Assembly: GCF_019039105.1 (NCBI RefSeq)
Contig: NZ_JAHPIV010000016.1
Span: 19,343-83,342, forward strand
DNA from: Desertibacillus haloalkaliphilus
Lineage (GTDB): Bacteria > Bacillota > Bacilli > Bacillales > KJ1-10-99
Length of the DNA: 64,000 nucleotides
Direction of reading: 5' to 3'
Both the position numbers and the translations under genes were made by a program. Shown here in pieces: positions 35,064-43,462 of this stretch (the first letter of the stretch is position 1; each line of letters starts with the position of its first letter). The notes beneath the pieces are model-generated. The model was given only the letters and a program-made list of their open reading frames with translations, did no database searches and had not been told where the DNA came from.

Positions 35064-35849
35064 TTATGCTTCAATACGCGAATGGCTGATGTGCCGCTCA
35101 AACCAAGCCACTGTTTCTAAGACTGCACCTCTTGTCACTTTATGAGCGGAAAGAGGATCGGTGATAAATGTTAAACACTCTTCGTTCCCTCGATACTGAG
35201 GTCTGATTGTATTATAAAACTCGGCTATGTACTTATATGGAACAACATCATCTTTTTTCCCATGCCACAATAATAACGGGCGTTGCTTCAATATTTCAGG
35301 ACGCTCTGATAAATCAAATGATGCTAGCTTGCTAACCTTCTGTTGTAGCTTCTCCATCGGCAATGAATCATTTTGCTGTTGTAACTGTGCAAGTTGTGCG
35401 CTAGCAAATCGTTGATAACAAGGATTGCCCATTAACGATACGGCAGCTGTAATCCACTCATACACAGACAGCGCTCCAAACGTCGTAATCGCCCCCATCG
35501 ACGTTCCTGCAACACCAACCTTTTCATCGATAATAAAGCCGCGCTTATCTAACTCTTCCTTAATTAGCGATACCTCTTTGATCCCTTGAACAACAATATC
35601 CCAAAAATAAAGATCTCGCTCTTTTCCTGTTAGGCTCTCTTCTTCTCTCTCCCCATGATATAGCGCGTCAGGTAAAACAACGCGAAAGCCTTGTTCAGCT
35701 AATAAATACGCATAATGCAAATTATGTTCCTTCGCACTCGTATAACCGTGTAAAAAAATGACAAGCGGCAAGGCTTCATTAAATCTCTCGCCATTAGCAA
35801 CATGGAGAAATGGGATATGAGCTATTTTTTCATTTTTTATCGTAATCAT
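35064..35849 (-). CDS. Alpha/beta hydrolase, YitV-like esterase
   Basis: 261 residues, prolyl-oligopeptidase-type hydrolase. Oxyanion region LVIFLHGYTSAKEH, nucleophile elbow GTSMGA (about 117), catalytic Asp in LLWHGKKDDVVPYKY and His in DPLSAHKVT. No signal peptide, so cytoplasmic. Natural substrate unknown. AGGGGA lies 9 bases before ATG 35849. Single gene with its own terminator. Confidence 0.88.
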   Translation of the reverse strand: MITIKNEKIAHIPFLHVANGERFNEALPLVIFLHGYTSAKEHNLHYAYLLAEQGFRVVLPDALYHGEREEESLTGKERDLYFWDIVVQGIKEVSLIKEELDKRGFIIDEKVGVAGTSMGAITTFGALSVYEWITAAVSLMGNPCYQRFASAQLAQLQQQNDSLPMEKLQQKVSKLASFDLSERPEILKQRPLLLWHGKKDDVVPYKYIAEFYNTIRPQYRGNEECLTFITDPLSAHKVTRGAVLETVAWFERHISHSRIEA

Positions 35850-36000
35850 CACAAAATGTCCCCTTTTAACCTCACTAAAAATTGAATTTCATCATTATTC
35901 TATCATTTACTACATAATCGTTTAAAACTTTTGCTCTGATAACCCCCCTCTTCACTAACCTCTTTACGTTTTTTATTACATATTGGCATACATTACGCCC

Positions 36001-36053
36001 GTTGTTAAATTATTTTTACGTGCACATCCCCAGCGTCGTTAAATATTTTTTAC
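36001..36053 (+). promoter_or_regulatory. Two upstream activator-like repeats
   Basis: GTTGTTAAATTATTTTTAC (36001-36019) and GTCGTTAAATATTTTTTAC (36035-36053) agree at 16 of 19 positions, each roughly dyadic (GTxAAAT...ATTTxxAC), 34 bases apart. They lie about 85 and 120 bases before the expected start of transcription, the usual place for NtrC-type activator sites. Confidence 0.6.
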
Positions 36054-36103
36054 ATCGTTTGTTAGAATTCAGCAAAAAACTGCTCTTTTCGACATTTTAT
36101 AAG

Positions 36104-36120
36104 TTGGCACACATCTTGCA
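36104..36120 (+). promoter_or_regulatory. Sigma-54 (SigL) promoter
   Basis: TTGGCAC-ACATC-TTGCA, an exact match to the -24/-12 consensus (TTGGCAC-N5-TTGCW) with GG and GC ten bases apart. Expected start near 36130, in front of the ABC transporter operon. The only such perfect site I found in the window. Confidence 0.88.
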
Positions 36121-36157
36121 TAACTAAAAAGATGAGAACATAGGAGGTGAATATTCA

Positions 36158-36811
36158 ATGGAAAGTATCATTCAATATATTCTCAATAACCAAACAGACC
36201 TTTTGGTTTTAACATGGGAACATATAAAGCTCGTTGGCTTAGCGATTATCATTGCGATTGTAATTGGTGTTCCAACTGGAATCTATCTATCAACGAATAA
36301 AAGTTTAGCAGAAGTCGTCTTGCAAATTTGTGCGATTATAATGACGATCCCTAGTATCGCCCTCTTCGGCTTAATGATTCCAATTCTTTCTCTTATTAAT
36401 CAAGGGATTGGTTTTTTACCAGCGTTAATCGCATTAATTCTTTATTCACAGTTACCGATTATACGAAATACGTATGTGGCAATTACAAATGTCGATCCAA
36501 ATATGCGTGATGCAGCAAAAGGAATTGGGATGTCAACGTTCCAACGTTTACGTCAAGTTGAAATTCCAATTGCTCTTCCTGTCATTATGGCCGGTGTTCG
36601 AACAGCCGTTGTTTTGAGTATCGGAATTGGGGCAATTGCGGCTTTTATCGGTGCAGGTGGACTAGGTGTACTGATTGACCAAGGCATCTCAAGATCAAAT
36701 CGAGATATGATTATTGTCGGCGCTGTCGCCGTATCGATCCTCTCCATTATTGCCGATACAGTGCTTGGACTTTTGCAACGCTTCCTAACACCAAAAGGAA
36801 TGCAATCTTAA
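36158..36811 (+). CDS. Betaine/choline-type ABC permease 1 (OpuB/OpuC family)
   Basis: 217 residues with five or six membrane segments and the binding-protein-dependent permease loop RDAAKGIGMSTFQRLRQVEIPIALPVIMAGVR (EAA motif, about 115-146), then IGIGAIAAFIGAGGLGVLIDQGI. Quaternary-amine transporters of this class have two different permeases per operon, as here. First gene after the sigma-54 promoter. AGGAGG precedes the start. Substrate probably a betaine, choline or similar osmolyte. Confidence 0.9.
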   Translation: MESIIQYILNNQTDLLVLTWEHIKLVGLAIIIAIVIGVPTGIYLSTNKSLAEVVLQICAIIMTIPSIALFGLMIPILSLINQGIGFLPALIALILYSQLPIIRNTYVAITNVDPNMRDAAKGIGMSTFQRLRQVEIPIALPVIMAGVRTAVVLSIGIGAIAAFIGAGGLGVLIDQGISRSNRDMIIVGAVAVSILSIIADTVLGLLQRFLTPKGMQS

Positions 36812-36831
36812 AACAAAAATGGGGGTTACTT

Positions 36832-37803
36832 ATGATAACATTCGATAAAGTTACAAAACAGTATGATGGAAATGTCACAGCAATTGATAACGTTAGTTTT
36901 ACCGTACCAAAAGGAAATATTGCTGTATTTTTAGGTCCATCAGGATGTGGAAAGACAACTTTACTACGAATGGTTAACCGGCTTGTACCTATTACATCAG
37001 GAAAAATTTCTATTAATGGTACCGATACGAATTCATTAAATGAAATTGAACTAAGAAGAAACATCGGTTATGTCATTCAAAGTAATGGACTATTTCCAAA
37101 TATGACGATTGAAGAAAATGTTACCGTTGTTCCAAACCTACTTGGTTGGGATCGTAAAAAAATGCGTGATCGCTTTAATTATTTAATGGACCTTGTTGGA
37201 TTAGCACCCGATGAGTACCGTAAACGCTATCCGCATGAGTTATCAGGAGGGCAGCAACAACGAGTTGGGATTGCCCGTGCCATGGCAGCAGACCCTCCGG
37301 TGATGCTTATGGATGAACCATTTGGAGCACTAGATCCAATTATTCGTACTCATATTCAAAATGAATTTTTACAAATTCAACAAGAGGTACGAAAAACGAT
37401 TTTATTTGTTAGTCATGATATCGACGAGGCGATTAAAATGGGCGATAAAGTAGCCATATTCAAAGCTGGACAACTTAAGCAATTTGATGCGCCTGCTGAT
37501 ATTTTAGCGCACCCAAAAAATGAATTCGTTTCACAATTTGTCGGAAATGACCGTGCACTCAAACGTTTAAGCTTGTTTACAGTTGCTGATCTATTGGATG
37601 ATCAGGGTATTCAGCAGCTAGGAAAAACGAACAATCTTCAGGCAACCATATCACTTGATCATAACTTAAGAGATGTATTATCGCTGCTCTTTAATGAAAC
37701 GCAAAAACAATTGACTGTTGTTAACAAAGATGATAAGGCCATTGGCCAACTGACGATGACTGACCTGCAAAACTTTTTACAAAAATTGAGTAAGACCGCA
37801 TAA
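36832..37803 (+). CDS. Betaine/choline-type ABC ATPase with C-terminal CBS-like tail
   Basis: 323 residues. Walker A GPSGCGKTTLLRM (about 35), signature LSGGQQQRVGIARAMA (about 138), Walker B PPVMLMDEPFGALDPI, H-loop FVSHDID. The last ~90 residues contain one CBS-type unit (ISLDHNLRDVLSLLFNETQKQLTVVNKDDKAIGQLTMTDLQNFL), where OpuCA-type ATPases carry two, so this may be a reduced osmosensing module. Lies 20 bases after the first permease. Confidence 0.9.
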   Translation: MITFDKVTKQYDGNVTAIDNVSFTVPKGNIAVFLGPSGCGKTTLLRMVNRLVPITSGKISINGTDTNSLNEIELRRNIGYVIQSNGLFPNMTIEENVTVVPNLLGWDRKKMRDRFNYLMDLVGLAPDEYRKRYPHELSGGQQQRVGIARAMAADPPVMLMDEPFGALDPIIRTHIQNEFLQIQQEVRKTILFVSHDIDEAIKMGDKVAIFKAGQLKQFDAPADILAHPKNEFVSQFVGNDRALKRLSLFTVADLLDDQGIQQLGKTNNLQATISLDHNLRDVLSLLFNETQKQLTVVNKDDKAIGQLTMTDLQNFLQKLSKTA

Positions 37804-37824
37804 AATGGAAAGGAGTGAAAACCA

Positions 37825-38568
37825 ATGAAACGCCAACAGCTACTTACCAATGGGATTAAAATTACCTTTGCCATTCTCATTGTTATCTTTTTTGTTTGGT
37901 CTTTAACAGCTGGCAACTTTCAAATTATTTTTGATCAGCCAGAACAATTCTTCCATTTGTTCATACAGCATATTCAAATGGTTGTCGTCTCTTCGCTGTT
38001 GGCATTGCTCGTCGCAATCCCCGTCGGCATTTTCGTAACGAGGCCACGCTTTCGTAAATTAGAATGGCTGTTTTTAAATACTGCTAACCTTGGACAAACC
38101 ATTCCTAGTATTGCAATTCTAGCGATTGTTATGACTTATTTAGGTATAGGCTTTAACTCTGCTGTATTTGCACTGTTTGCCTTTTCAGTACTTCCTATTT
38201 TACGAAATACAGTTGCAGGGCTTAATGCAGTTGACCCAGCCCTCATCGATGCTGCCAAAGGAATGGGGTTCACCCCACTGCAAATCTTGCGCAAAGTTGA
38301 ATTACCAAATGCAGCATACCCAATTATGGCTGGAATTCGAACAGCCATTGTCATGAATATCGGAACAGCTGCGCTCGCTTACCTTGTTGGTGGTGGCGGA
38401 TTAGGTGATCTGATCTTTACAGGTATTGTGATGCAGGATCACACGTACTTACTATCAGGTGCAGTACCCGTAACGATCCTTGCCATCCTAGTAGACTTGC
38501 TACTGCGCCTCTTTGAAAAAGTCGTTGTTTCCAAAGGCTTACGACGAGCTGCGTCAACATCAAACTAA
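37825..38568 (+). CDS. Betaine/choline-type ABC permease 2
   Basis: 247 residues with six or so membrane segments. The permease loop LIDAAKGMGFTPLQILRKVELPNAAYPIMAGIRTAIV and the following NIGTAALAYLVGGGGLGDLI parallel those of the first permease, so the two form the heterodimeric channel. A short N-terminal extension bears one extra hydrophobic segment. AAAGGAG precedes ATG 37825. Confidence 0.9.
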   Translation: MKRQQLLTNGIKITFAILIVIFFVWSLTAGNFQIIFDQPEQFFHLFIQHIQMVVVSSLLALLVAIPVGIFVTRPRFRKLEWLFLNTANLGQTIPSIAILAIVMTYLGIGFNSAVFALFAFSVLPILRNTVAGLNAVDPALIDAAKGMGFTPLQILRKVELPNAAYPIMAGIRTAIVMNIGTAALAYLVGGGGLGDLIFTGIVMQDHTYLLSGAVPVTILAILVDLLLRLFEKVVVSKGLRRAASTSN

Positions 38569-38596
38569 TTACAAACAATTTTTTGGAGGGAATACG

Positions 38597-39526
38597 ATGA
38601 AAACAAAAACATATCTAGCAATAGCACTTACACTTTTACTCCTACTACTTGCTGCTTGTGGAAATGACTCTACATCTAGTGACAACCTAGACAGCAAAGG
38701 AACATTAGTTGTTGGTGGGAAAAACTTTACTGAGCAATTTATTCTTGCAAAAATCACATCGATCTATTTAAAAGAAAATGGTTATGAAATCGAAGAAAAA
38801 ACAAATATGGGTAGTGAGGTTCTTCGTCAAGCGCTGTCAAATGAGCAAGTTGACCTTTATTGGGAATATACAGGAACTGGTTTAATTAACTACCTTGATC
38901 AAGAGCCAGCATCTTCTGCTGAAGAAGCTTATCAAACAGTAAAAGCGATCGATAAGGAAGAAAATCAAATTGAGTGGTTAGATATGTCAAACGTCAATAA
39001 TACGTATACGCTAATGATTCGCGAAGATCACGCCGAGCAACTAGGAATTCAATCGATTTCTGATTTAGCTAATTATGTGAACGAAAATCCTGGCACACTG
39101 ACGTTTGCTTCTAACGCAGAATTTGCAACACGTTCAGATGGTTTGAGTGGTGTTGAAGACGTGTATGATTTCCAATTCGGAAGTTCTAATGTCATTCGTA
39201 TGGACTCTGGGCTAACGTATCAAGCATTAGATGAAGGACAAGTCGATATTGCGATGGGATTCTCTACTGATAGCCGAATTAAAGGGTTTGACCTCCTAGC
39301 ATTAGAAGATGACAAAGAGTTCTTCCCAGCTTATAATGCTGCGGTTACGGTCCGTGAAGCTATTGTAGACGAGCACCCAGAACTTGTAGAGTTGCTAGCA
39401 CCACTAGCTGAAAGCTTAGACACCGAAACAATGACAACACTAAATTATACGGTAGATATTGAACAAATGAATGAATCAGAAGTTGCCCGCGAATGGTTAC
39501 TTGAACAAGGATTAATCGAAGAATAA
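38597..39526 (+). CDS. Betaine/choline-type substrate-binding lipoprotein
   Basis: 309 residues. Lipobox LLAACG at about residue 17, then the OpuBC/OpuCC-type binding protein: GTLVVGGKNFTEQFILAKITSIYL, MGSEVLRQALSNEQVDLYWEYTGTGLINYL, and the C-terminal lobe with VDIAMGFSTDSRIKGFDLLALEDD. Aromatic residues that cage a quaternary ammonium (Tyr/Trp in WEYTGT) are present. TTTTGGAGG precedes ATG 38597; the longer frame from 38513 overlaps the permease gene. Next gene is asnB-like, 27 bases on. Confidence 0.9.
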   Translation: MKTKTYLAIALTLLLLLLAACGNDSTSSDNLDSKGTLVVGGKNFTEQFILAKITSIYLKENGYEIEEKTNMGSEVLRQALSNEQVDLYWEYTGTGLINYLDQEPASSAEEAYQTVKAIDKEENQIEWLDMSNVNNTYTLMIREDHAEQLGIQSISDLANYVNENPGTLTFASNAEFATRSDGLSGVEDVYDFQFGSSNVIRMDSGLTYQALDEGQVDIAMGFSTDSRIKGFDLLALEDDKEFFPAYNAAVTVREAIVDEHPELVELLAPLAESLDTETMTTLNYTVDIEQMNESEVAREWLLEQGLIEE

Positions 39527-39553
39527 ATATGAAACATAATAGAGGTGAATGAC

Positions 39554-41059
39554 ATGTGTGGCATATTTGCCGTCACTGGTACAATTGATAATGAAAAAAT
39601 CGATAGCATGTTAGAAAGTATGACCCACCGCGGTCCAGACGAAGGTGACCATGTCGAAGTGAACAACTTTCACTTCGGGCATCGTCGTCTCTCCATTATC
39701 GGCGTTGATAATGGAAAACAACCGATTTCTAATCGAGAACAAAGCAAATATATCGTTTGTAACGGTGAAATCTATAATTACCAACATTTGAAAGAACAGC
39801 TCAAAAAAACAACAACATTTAAGACGGATTCAGATAGTGAAGTCCCTTTAAAATTGTATGAAGCTCATGGTGCTAAAGGTGTAACCTATCTAGATGGGAT
39901 GTTTGCCTTTGTGATCGCCGATGTTGAAAATGAGACATTCATGGCTGCAAGAGACACCCTAGGAATTAAGCCACTTTATTATGGATACGATGAAAATGGC
40001 AACATGGCTTTTTCATCTGAGTTAAAAACACTTTTCCATGTCACAACCGATGTCAAAGAGTTCCCACAAGGACACTACTATACACCCGAGAGCGGTTTCG
40101 TCTCGTATCGTCGCATTAAAGCACCGTCACAGCTTCTAGATAAAACGAATGAAGTTGAAATTCTAACTGGCATACAATCGATCCTAGAAAAATCCGTACA
40201 AAAACGCCTCGTAGCTGATGTTGAAGTTGGTGTTCTCTTAAGCGGTGGACTAGATAGTAGTTTAATCGCTGCGATTGCTCAAAAATACCGCAATCAAGAA
40301 CGTCCTCTGCACTCTTTTTGCGTTGGGATTGAAGGAAGTCCAGATATCGAAGCTGCACGCGATGTCGCCAAATCAATTGGTACTATACACCATGAACACA
40401 TCTATACAAAAGAAGAATTAATCGACGCCTTACCAGAGGTGATCTATTATTTAGAGTCTTATGACCCATCTCTCGTTCGTAGTGCGATCCCTTGTTACTT
40501 TGTCTCAAAACTAGCAGCAAAGCATGTGAAAGTTGTCCTTTCCGGCGAAGGGGCGGATGAATTGTTCTCTGGGTACGCTTATCTACAAGAGATTACTGAC
40601 GAGACTAAGCTAAATGAAGAATTGATACGAATCATTAACAGCCTACACAATATTAACTTACAGCGTTTAGATCGGATGAGCATGGCTCATTCCTTGGAAG
40701 GCCGCGTTCCATTCCTTGATTTAGAGCTGATTGACTACGCATTAAAAATCCCATCTTCGTTAAAACTTTCGAACGAGGAAGAGATGGAAAAAGCACTATT
40801 ACGAAGGGCGTTTGAAGGTGTATTACCTGAGCACATTTTATGGCGTAAAAAAGCCGAGTTCTCAGAAGGTAGCGGAGCCGTTGATATTCTTGAAAGCTAT
40901 GCAAATGAGGCGGTAACGGACGAAGAGCTAGTATGTGCCCAAAACAATGAGTCAATTACGATTCGTAGCAAGCAAGAGTGGCTCTACTATAAAATTTTCA
41001 AAAACTATTACCCACAAAACTCTGCCCTAGAAACGATTGGACACTGGGCCGTTGTTTAG
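39554..41059 (+). CDS. asnB: Glutamine-hydrolysing asparagine synthetase-family protein
   Basis: 501 residues. N-terminal class II glutaminase with the obligatory Cys2 (MCGIFAVTG) that fixes the start at 39554 rather than 39545, and THRGPDEGDH, HRRLSIIG, CNGEIYNY. C-terminal ATP-pyrophosphatase domain with VLLSGGLDSSLIAAIA (about 225-240) and GEGADELFSGYAYL. Makes asparagine from aspartate, ATP and glutamine, as E. coli AsnB. Its place as last gene of a sigma-54-controlled osmolyte-transport operon is unusual. The operon's terminator carries an inserted 108-bp element. Confidence 0.92.
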   Translation: MCGIFAVTGTIDNEKIDSMLESMTHRGPDEGDHVEVNNFHFGHRRLSIIGVDNGKQPISNREQSKYIVCNGEIYNYQHLKEQLKKTTTFKTDSDSEVPLKLYEAHGAKGVTYLDGMFAFVIADVENETFMAARDTLGIKPLYYGYDENGNMAFSSELKTLFHVTTDVKEFPQGHYYTPESGFVSYRRIKAPSQLLDKTNEVEILTGIQSILEKSVQKRLVADVEVGVLLSGGLDSSLIAAIAQKYRNQERPLHSFCVGIEGSPDIEAARDVAKSIGTIHHEHIYTKEELIDALPEVIYYLESYDPSLVRSAIPCYFVSKLAAKHVKVVLSGEGADELFSGYAYLQEITDETKLNEELIRIINSLHNINLQRLDRMSMAHSLEGRVPFLDLELIDYALKIPSSLKLSNEEEMEKALLRRAFEGVLPEHILWRKKAEFSEGSGAVDILESYANEAVTDEELVCAQNNESITIRSKQEWLYYKIFKNYYPQNSALETIGHWAVV

Positions 41060-41066
41060 CATCCAA

Positions 41067-41213
41067 AAAAACACTGTTACTTCTAGAGGGCACTGAAAAA
41101 GTGTAAAATCCACTTTTTCAGTGCCCTTTATGTAATGTGCGAAGCCATTACTCTTCCTGAATTGGCCTTCCTGTTACTTTTTCAACAGTCTCTTACTTCT
41201 AACAGTGGTTTTT
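41067..41213 (+). terminator. asnB terminator split by a 108-bp insertion
   Basis: Left arm AAAAACACTGTTA (41067-41079) and right arm TAACAGTGGTTTTT (41200-41213) would form one hairpin with a CTTC loop and a T tail if the 108-bp element and one copy of the flanking TTACTTCT were removed. Confidence 0.85.
41085..41192 (+). mobile_element. 108-bp miniature element, copy 1 (MITE-like)
   Basis: Runs AGAGGGCACTGAAAAAGT...TACTTTTTCAACAGTCTC, non-coding. Flanked by the 8-bp direct repeat TTACTTCT (41077-41084 and 41193-41200), a target duplication. It contains its own strong hairpin GGGCACTGAAAAAGTG/CACTTTTTCAGTGCCC followed by TTTA. Imperfect inverted ends (GAG...TGAAAAAGT). 99 of 108 bases match copy 2 by hand alignment. 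Confidence 0.85.
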
Positions 41214-41281
41214 GTTAAAATAAAGAGATGAAAACTATTAACACAGCGGATCAGTACGATTCATAGAGAGGATTAAACATC

Positions 41282-43408
41282 ATGAATAGGCTTTTACCTA
41301 AAGGATTGGCCGGGCGTTTTTTCGTCCTTGGGCTTTGCTTTATTGTTATACCGTTAACATTTATTTTCTCATTAGCTATTCATTCATCGAAGGAAACGTT
41401 GGAACAACAAACAAAAGTACACATGACACAAGCAACAACAGTTTTAGCGAATACAACGAAACAATTATTTGAACAAAAACTTGGTTTGCTAGAAGTCATG
41501 ACACAGCAGCAACGGGATGGCGACTATCCAGATCATGCTGATATTGATATGATGAATCAACTGACGATTACGGACCCTTTTTTTCACCAAATTGCCTATT
41601 TAAATCACAATGGTACGATTAGGCATATTACGCCGTTTGTGACAACCAATTACAACATCATTCGTGAACAAGCCAACGAAGTGATGTGGAGGAGAAACTC
41701 GTTCGTATCGATTGTCCCTGATCGTGATTCAACAGCCGTGATGATTACTGTTCCGTTTCAAGAGGAAGAGCATGGTGAAATCACTGGGTCGTTAATTGCA
41801 ACTGTAAACCTTGAGCACCTAACATCATTTCTTGAAGAAACGATGATTGGTAATGAAGGTCGAAGCCTTTTAGTTAGCCATAGCGGCCATGTTTTTATCG
41901 ATACAAAAAATAGCCGTTTAAGTGGAACGAGCTTATTTAACGAATCTTTCTTCTCTGATATTTATACAGAAAAAACCGGAATCCATGAAGATGCATCGTT
42001 TGCTAATATTGATTCCTTAATTGCCTATCGGCCAATCGATCACCTACCGGTATTCGCCCTATCTATTCAACCAGTTGAACAAGCCTTTGCTCCCATTAGT
42101 GCCCTATCAAGCGTCCTAACAAAAGGCTGGGTATTTATTTTCATTGCAGGTATCAGTGTACTTACTCTCAGTATGCGCTGGATCATTAAGCCGATTAAAC
42201 AATTAACAGACCAAGCAACGTTTTATGCAAAAGGTGAGAAATGGAAAATTGATATTTTAAAAGAAAAAGATGAGATTCAAACCTTAGGCAAAGCGATGAA
42301 ACATATGGCCGATGAGCTCAAGCAGAAAGAGCGTTACCTCCAGCTCATTTTAGAATCATTTCCATACGGCGTCATGACGACTGACCCTCGTGGTGAAATC
42401 ACTTCGCTCAATAAGGCGGGTGAAAAACTCGTTCACACCCAAAAGGATAAACTTATCGGTAAATCAATCTCCGCGTTGCCATCACAAAAATTACGCCAGT
42501 TTTTACAACAGTTCAAAGACAAAACCGAACGTTTCACAGAACTTGAGGAAGAAATCTCGTCCATCAATGCAGAAGGTAAAAAACAAATCTTGAAAGTATC
42601 CATTTTCCCTTTACTCGACGAACAAGAGAACTTTATCGGAGTCTTAATCACCTTTTGGGATATTACAAAAATTAAACAACTGGAAAGCCACTTGCAGCGC
42701 TCAGAACATTTAGCAGCGATTGGACAGATGACAGCTGGACTTGCCCATGAAATTAAAAATCCACTAGGGACAATTCAACTAGCAACTGATGTCGTTGATG
42801 CTGAACTCAAAGACCTTATTAAGAAAGAACAGTTAACGACACCTACACTCGCACTCATTGAAGAGGCCTTATCAGATATTTCCGATGAGACGAGACGAAT
42901 GAATGAGTTAGTCAGTCGCTTTTTAAAATTAAGTCGTCAACATAAGAAAGAGGAAAAACAATTTGACGTTAACACAGTGGTAAATGAAGTAATCCAACTT
43001 CTCTCCCACCAATGTAACTATTATCAAATCGAAGTTAGCCACCACCTCGAATCAAAACCATGTGTAATGATTGGGGATCGCAATCAACTGATCCAAGCAC
43101 TGCTTAACCTGTTTTTAAACGGAATCGAGGCCATGAAACAGTCAGGTGGAATACTTACTGTTACAACAGAACGACGTGAGGAGAACGTTGAATTAATCAT
43201 TCAGGATGAAGGAATTGGGATCGAGCGATCAAAATTAAAACGAATATTTAATCCCTTCTTTTCAACAAAACAAGAAGGAACAGGCCTCGGCTTATCGATC
43301 ACTCATGACATTATTACCCAACATAAAGGTCACATCGAAGTTGAAAGTGATAAAGGAGTTGGTACAACATTTACAATTATTTTACCATCTCCCATTGAAA
43401 ATCATTGA
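41282..43408 (+). CDS. Membrane sensor histidine kinase (Cache-HAMP-PAS-HisKA-HATPase)
   Basis: 708 residues. TM1 about 12-30, an extracellular Cache-type sensor (about 35-275), TM2 about 282-300, HAMP (about 300-350, MRWIIKPIKQLTDQA), PAS (about 357-465, ILESFPYGVMTTDPRGEITSLN), HisKA with phosphate-acceptor His in GLAHEIKNPLGT (about 488), and HATPase with N-box NLFLNGIEAMKQSGG, DEGIGIERS and GTGLGLSIT. The HEIKNPL motif is the NtrB/AtoS type that drives NtrC-class regulators. Followed by the activator gene 54 bases on. Signal unknown; an osmolyte or amino acid is plausible from context. Confidence 0.93.
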   Translation: MNRLLPKGLAGRFFVLGLCFIVIPLTFIFSLAIHSSKETLEQQTKVHMTQATTVLANTTKQLFEQKLGLLEVMTQQQRDGDYPDHADIDMMNQLTITDPFFHQIAYLNHNGTIRHITPFVTTNYNIIREQANEVMWRRNSFVSIVPDRDSTAVMITVPFQEEEHGEITGSLIATVNLEHLTSFLEETMIGNEGRSLLVSHSGHVFIDTKNSRLSGTSLFNESFFSDIYTEKTGIHEDASFANIDSLIAYRPIDHLPVFALSIQPVEQAFAPISALSSVLTKGWVFIFIAGISVLTLSMRWIIKPIKQLTDQATFYAKGEKWKIDILKEKDEIQTLGKAMKHMADELKQKERYLQLILESFPYGVMTTDPRGEITSLNKAGEKLVHTQKDKLIGKSISALPSQKLRQFLQQFKDKTERFTELEEEISSINAEGKKQILKVSIFPLLDEQENFIGVLITFWDITKIKQLESHLQRSEHLAAIGQMTAGLAHEIKNPLGTIQLATDVVDAELKDLIKKEQLTTPTLALIEEALSDISDETRRMNELVSRFLKLSRQHKKEEKQFDVNTVVNEVIQLLSHQCNYYQIEVSHHLESKPCVMIGDRNQLIQALLNLFLNGIEAMKQSGGILTVTTERREENVELIIQDEGIGIERSKLKRIFNPFFSTKQEGTGLGLSITHDIITQHKGHIEVESDKGVGTTFTIILPSPIENH

Positions 43409-43462
43409 GGATGACTGATGTCGACTGGCGATCACTACAGTCATATAAAAGGAGAAATTATC

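Larger units (their letters stand above)
35850..36157. other. Control region of the betaine-type ABC/asnB operon
   Basis: No gene. From about 35980 to 36120 it holds two dyad repeats and a sigma-54 promoter, described separately; a ribosome site AGGAGG at 36141 precedes the first permease. Confidence 0.7.

Noticed and set aside
35984..35998. Second sigma-54-like site TTGGCAT-ACATT-ACGC
   Set aside because: GG-N10-GC spacing is right but the -12 half lacks TTGC, and it lies upstream of the activator repeats; the perfect site at 36104-36120 explains the operon.
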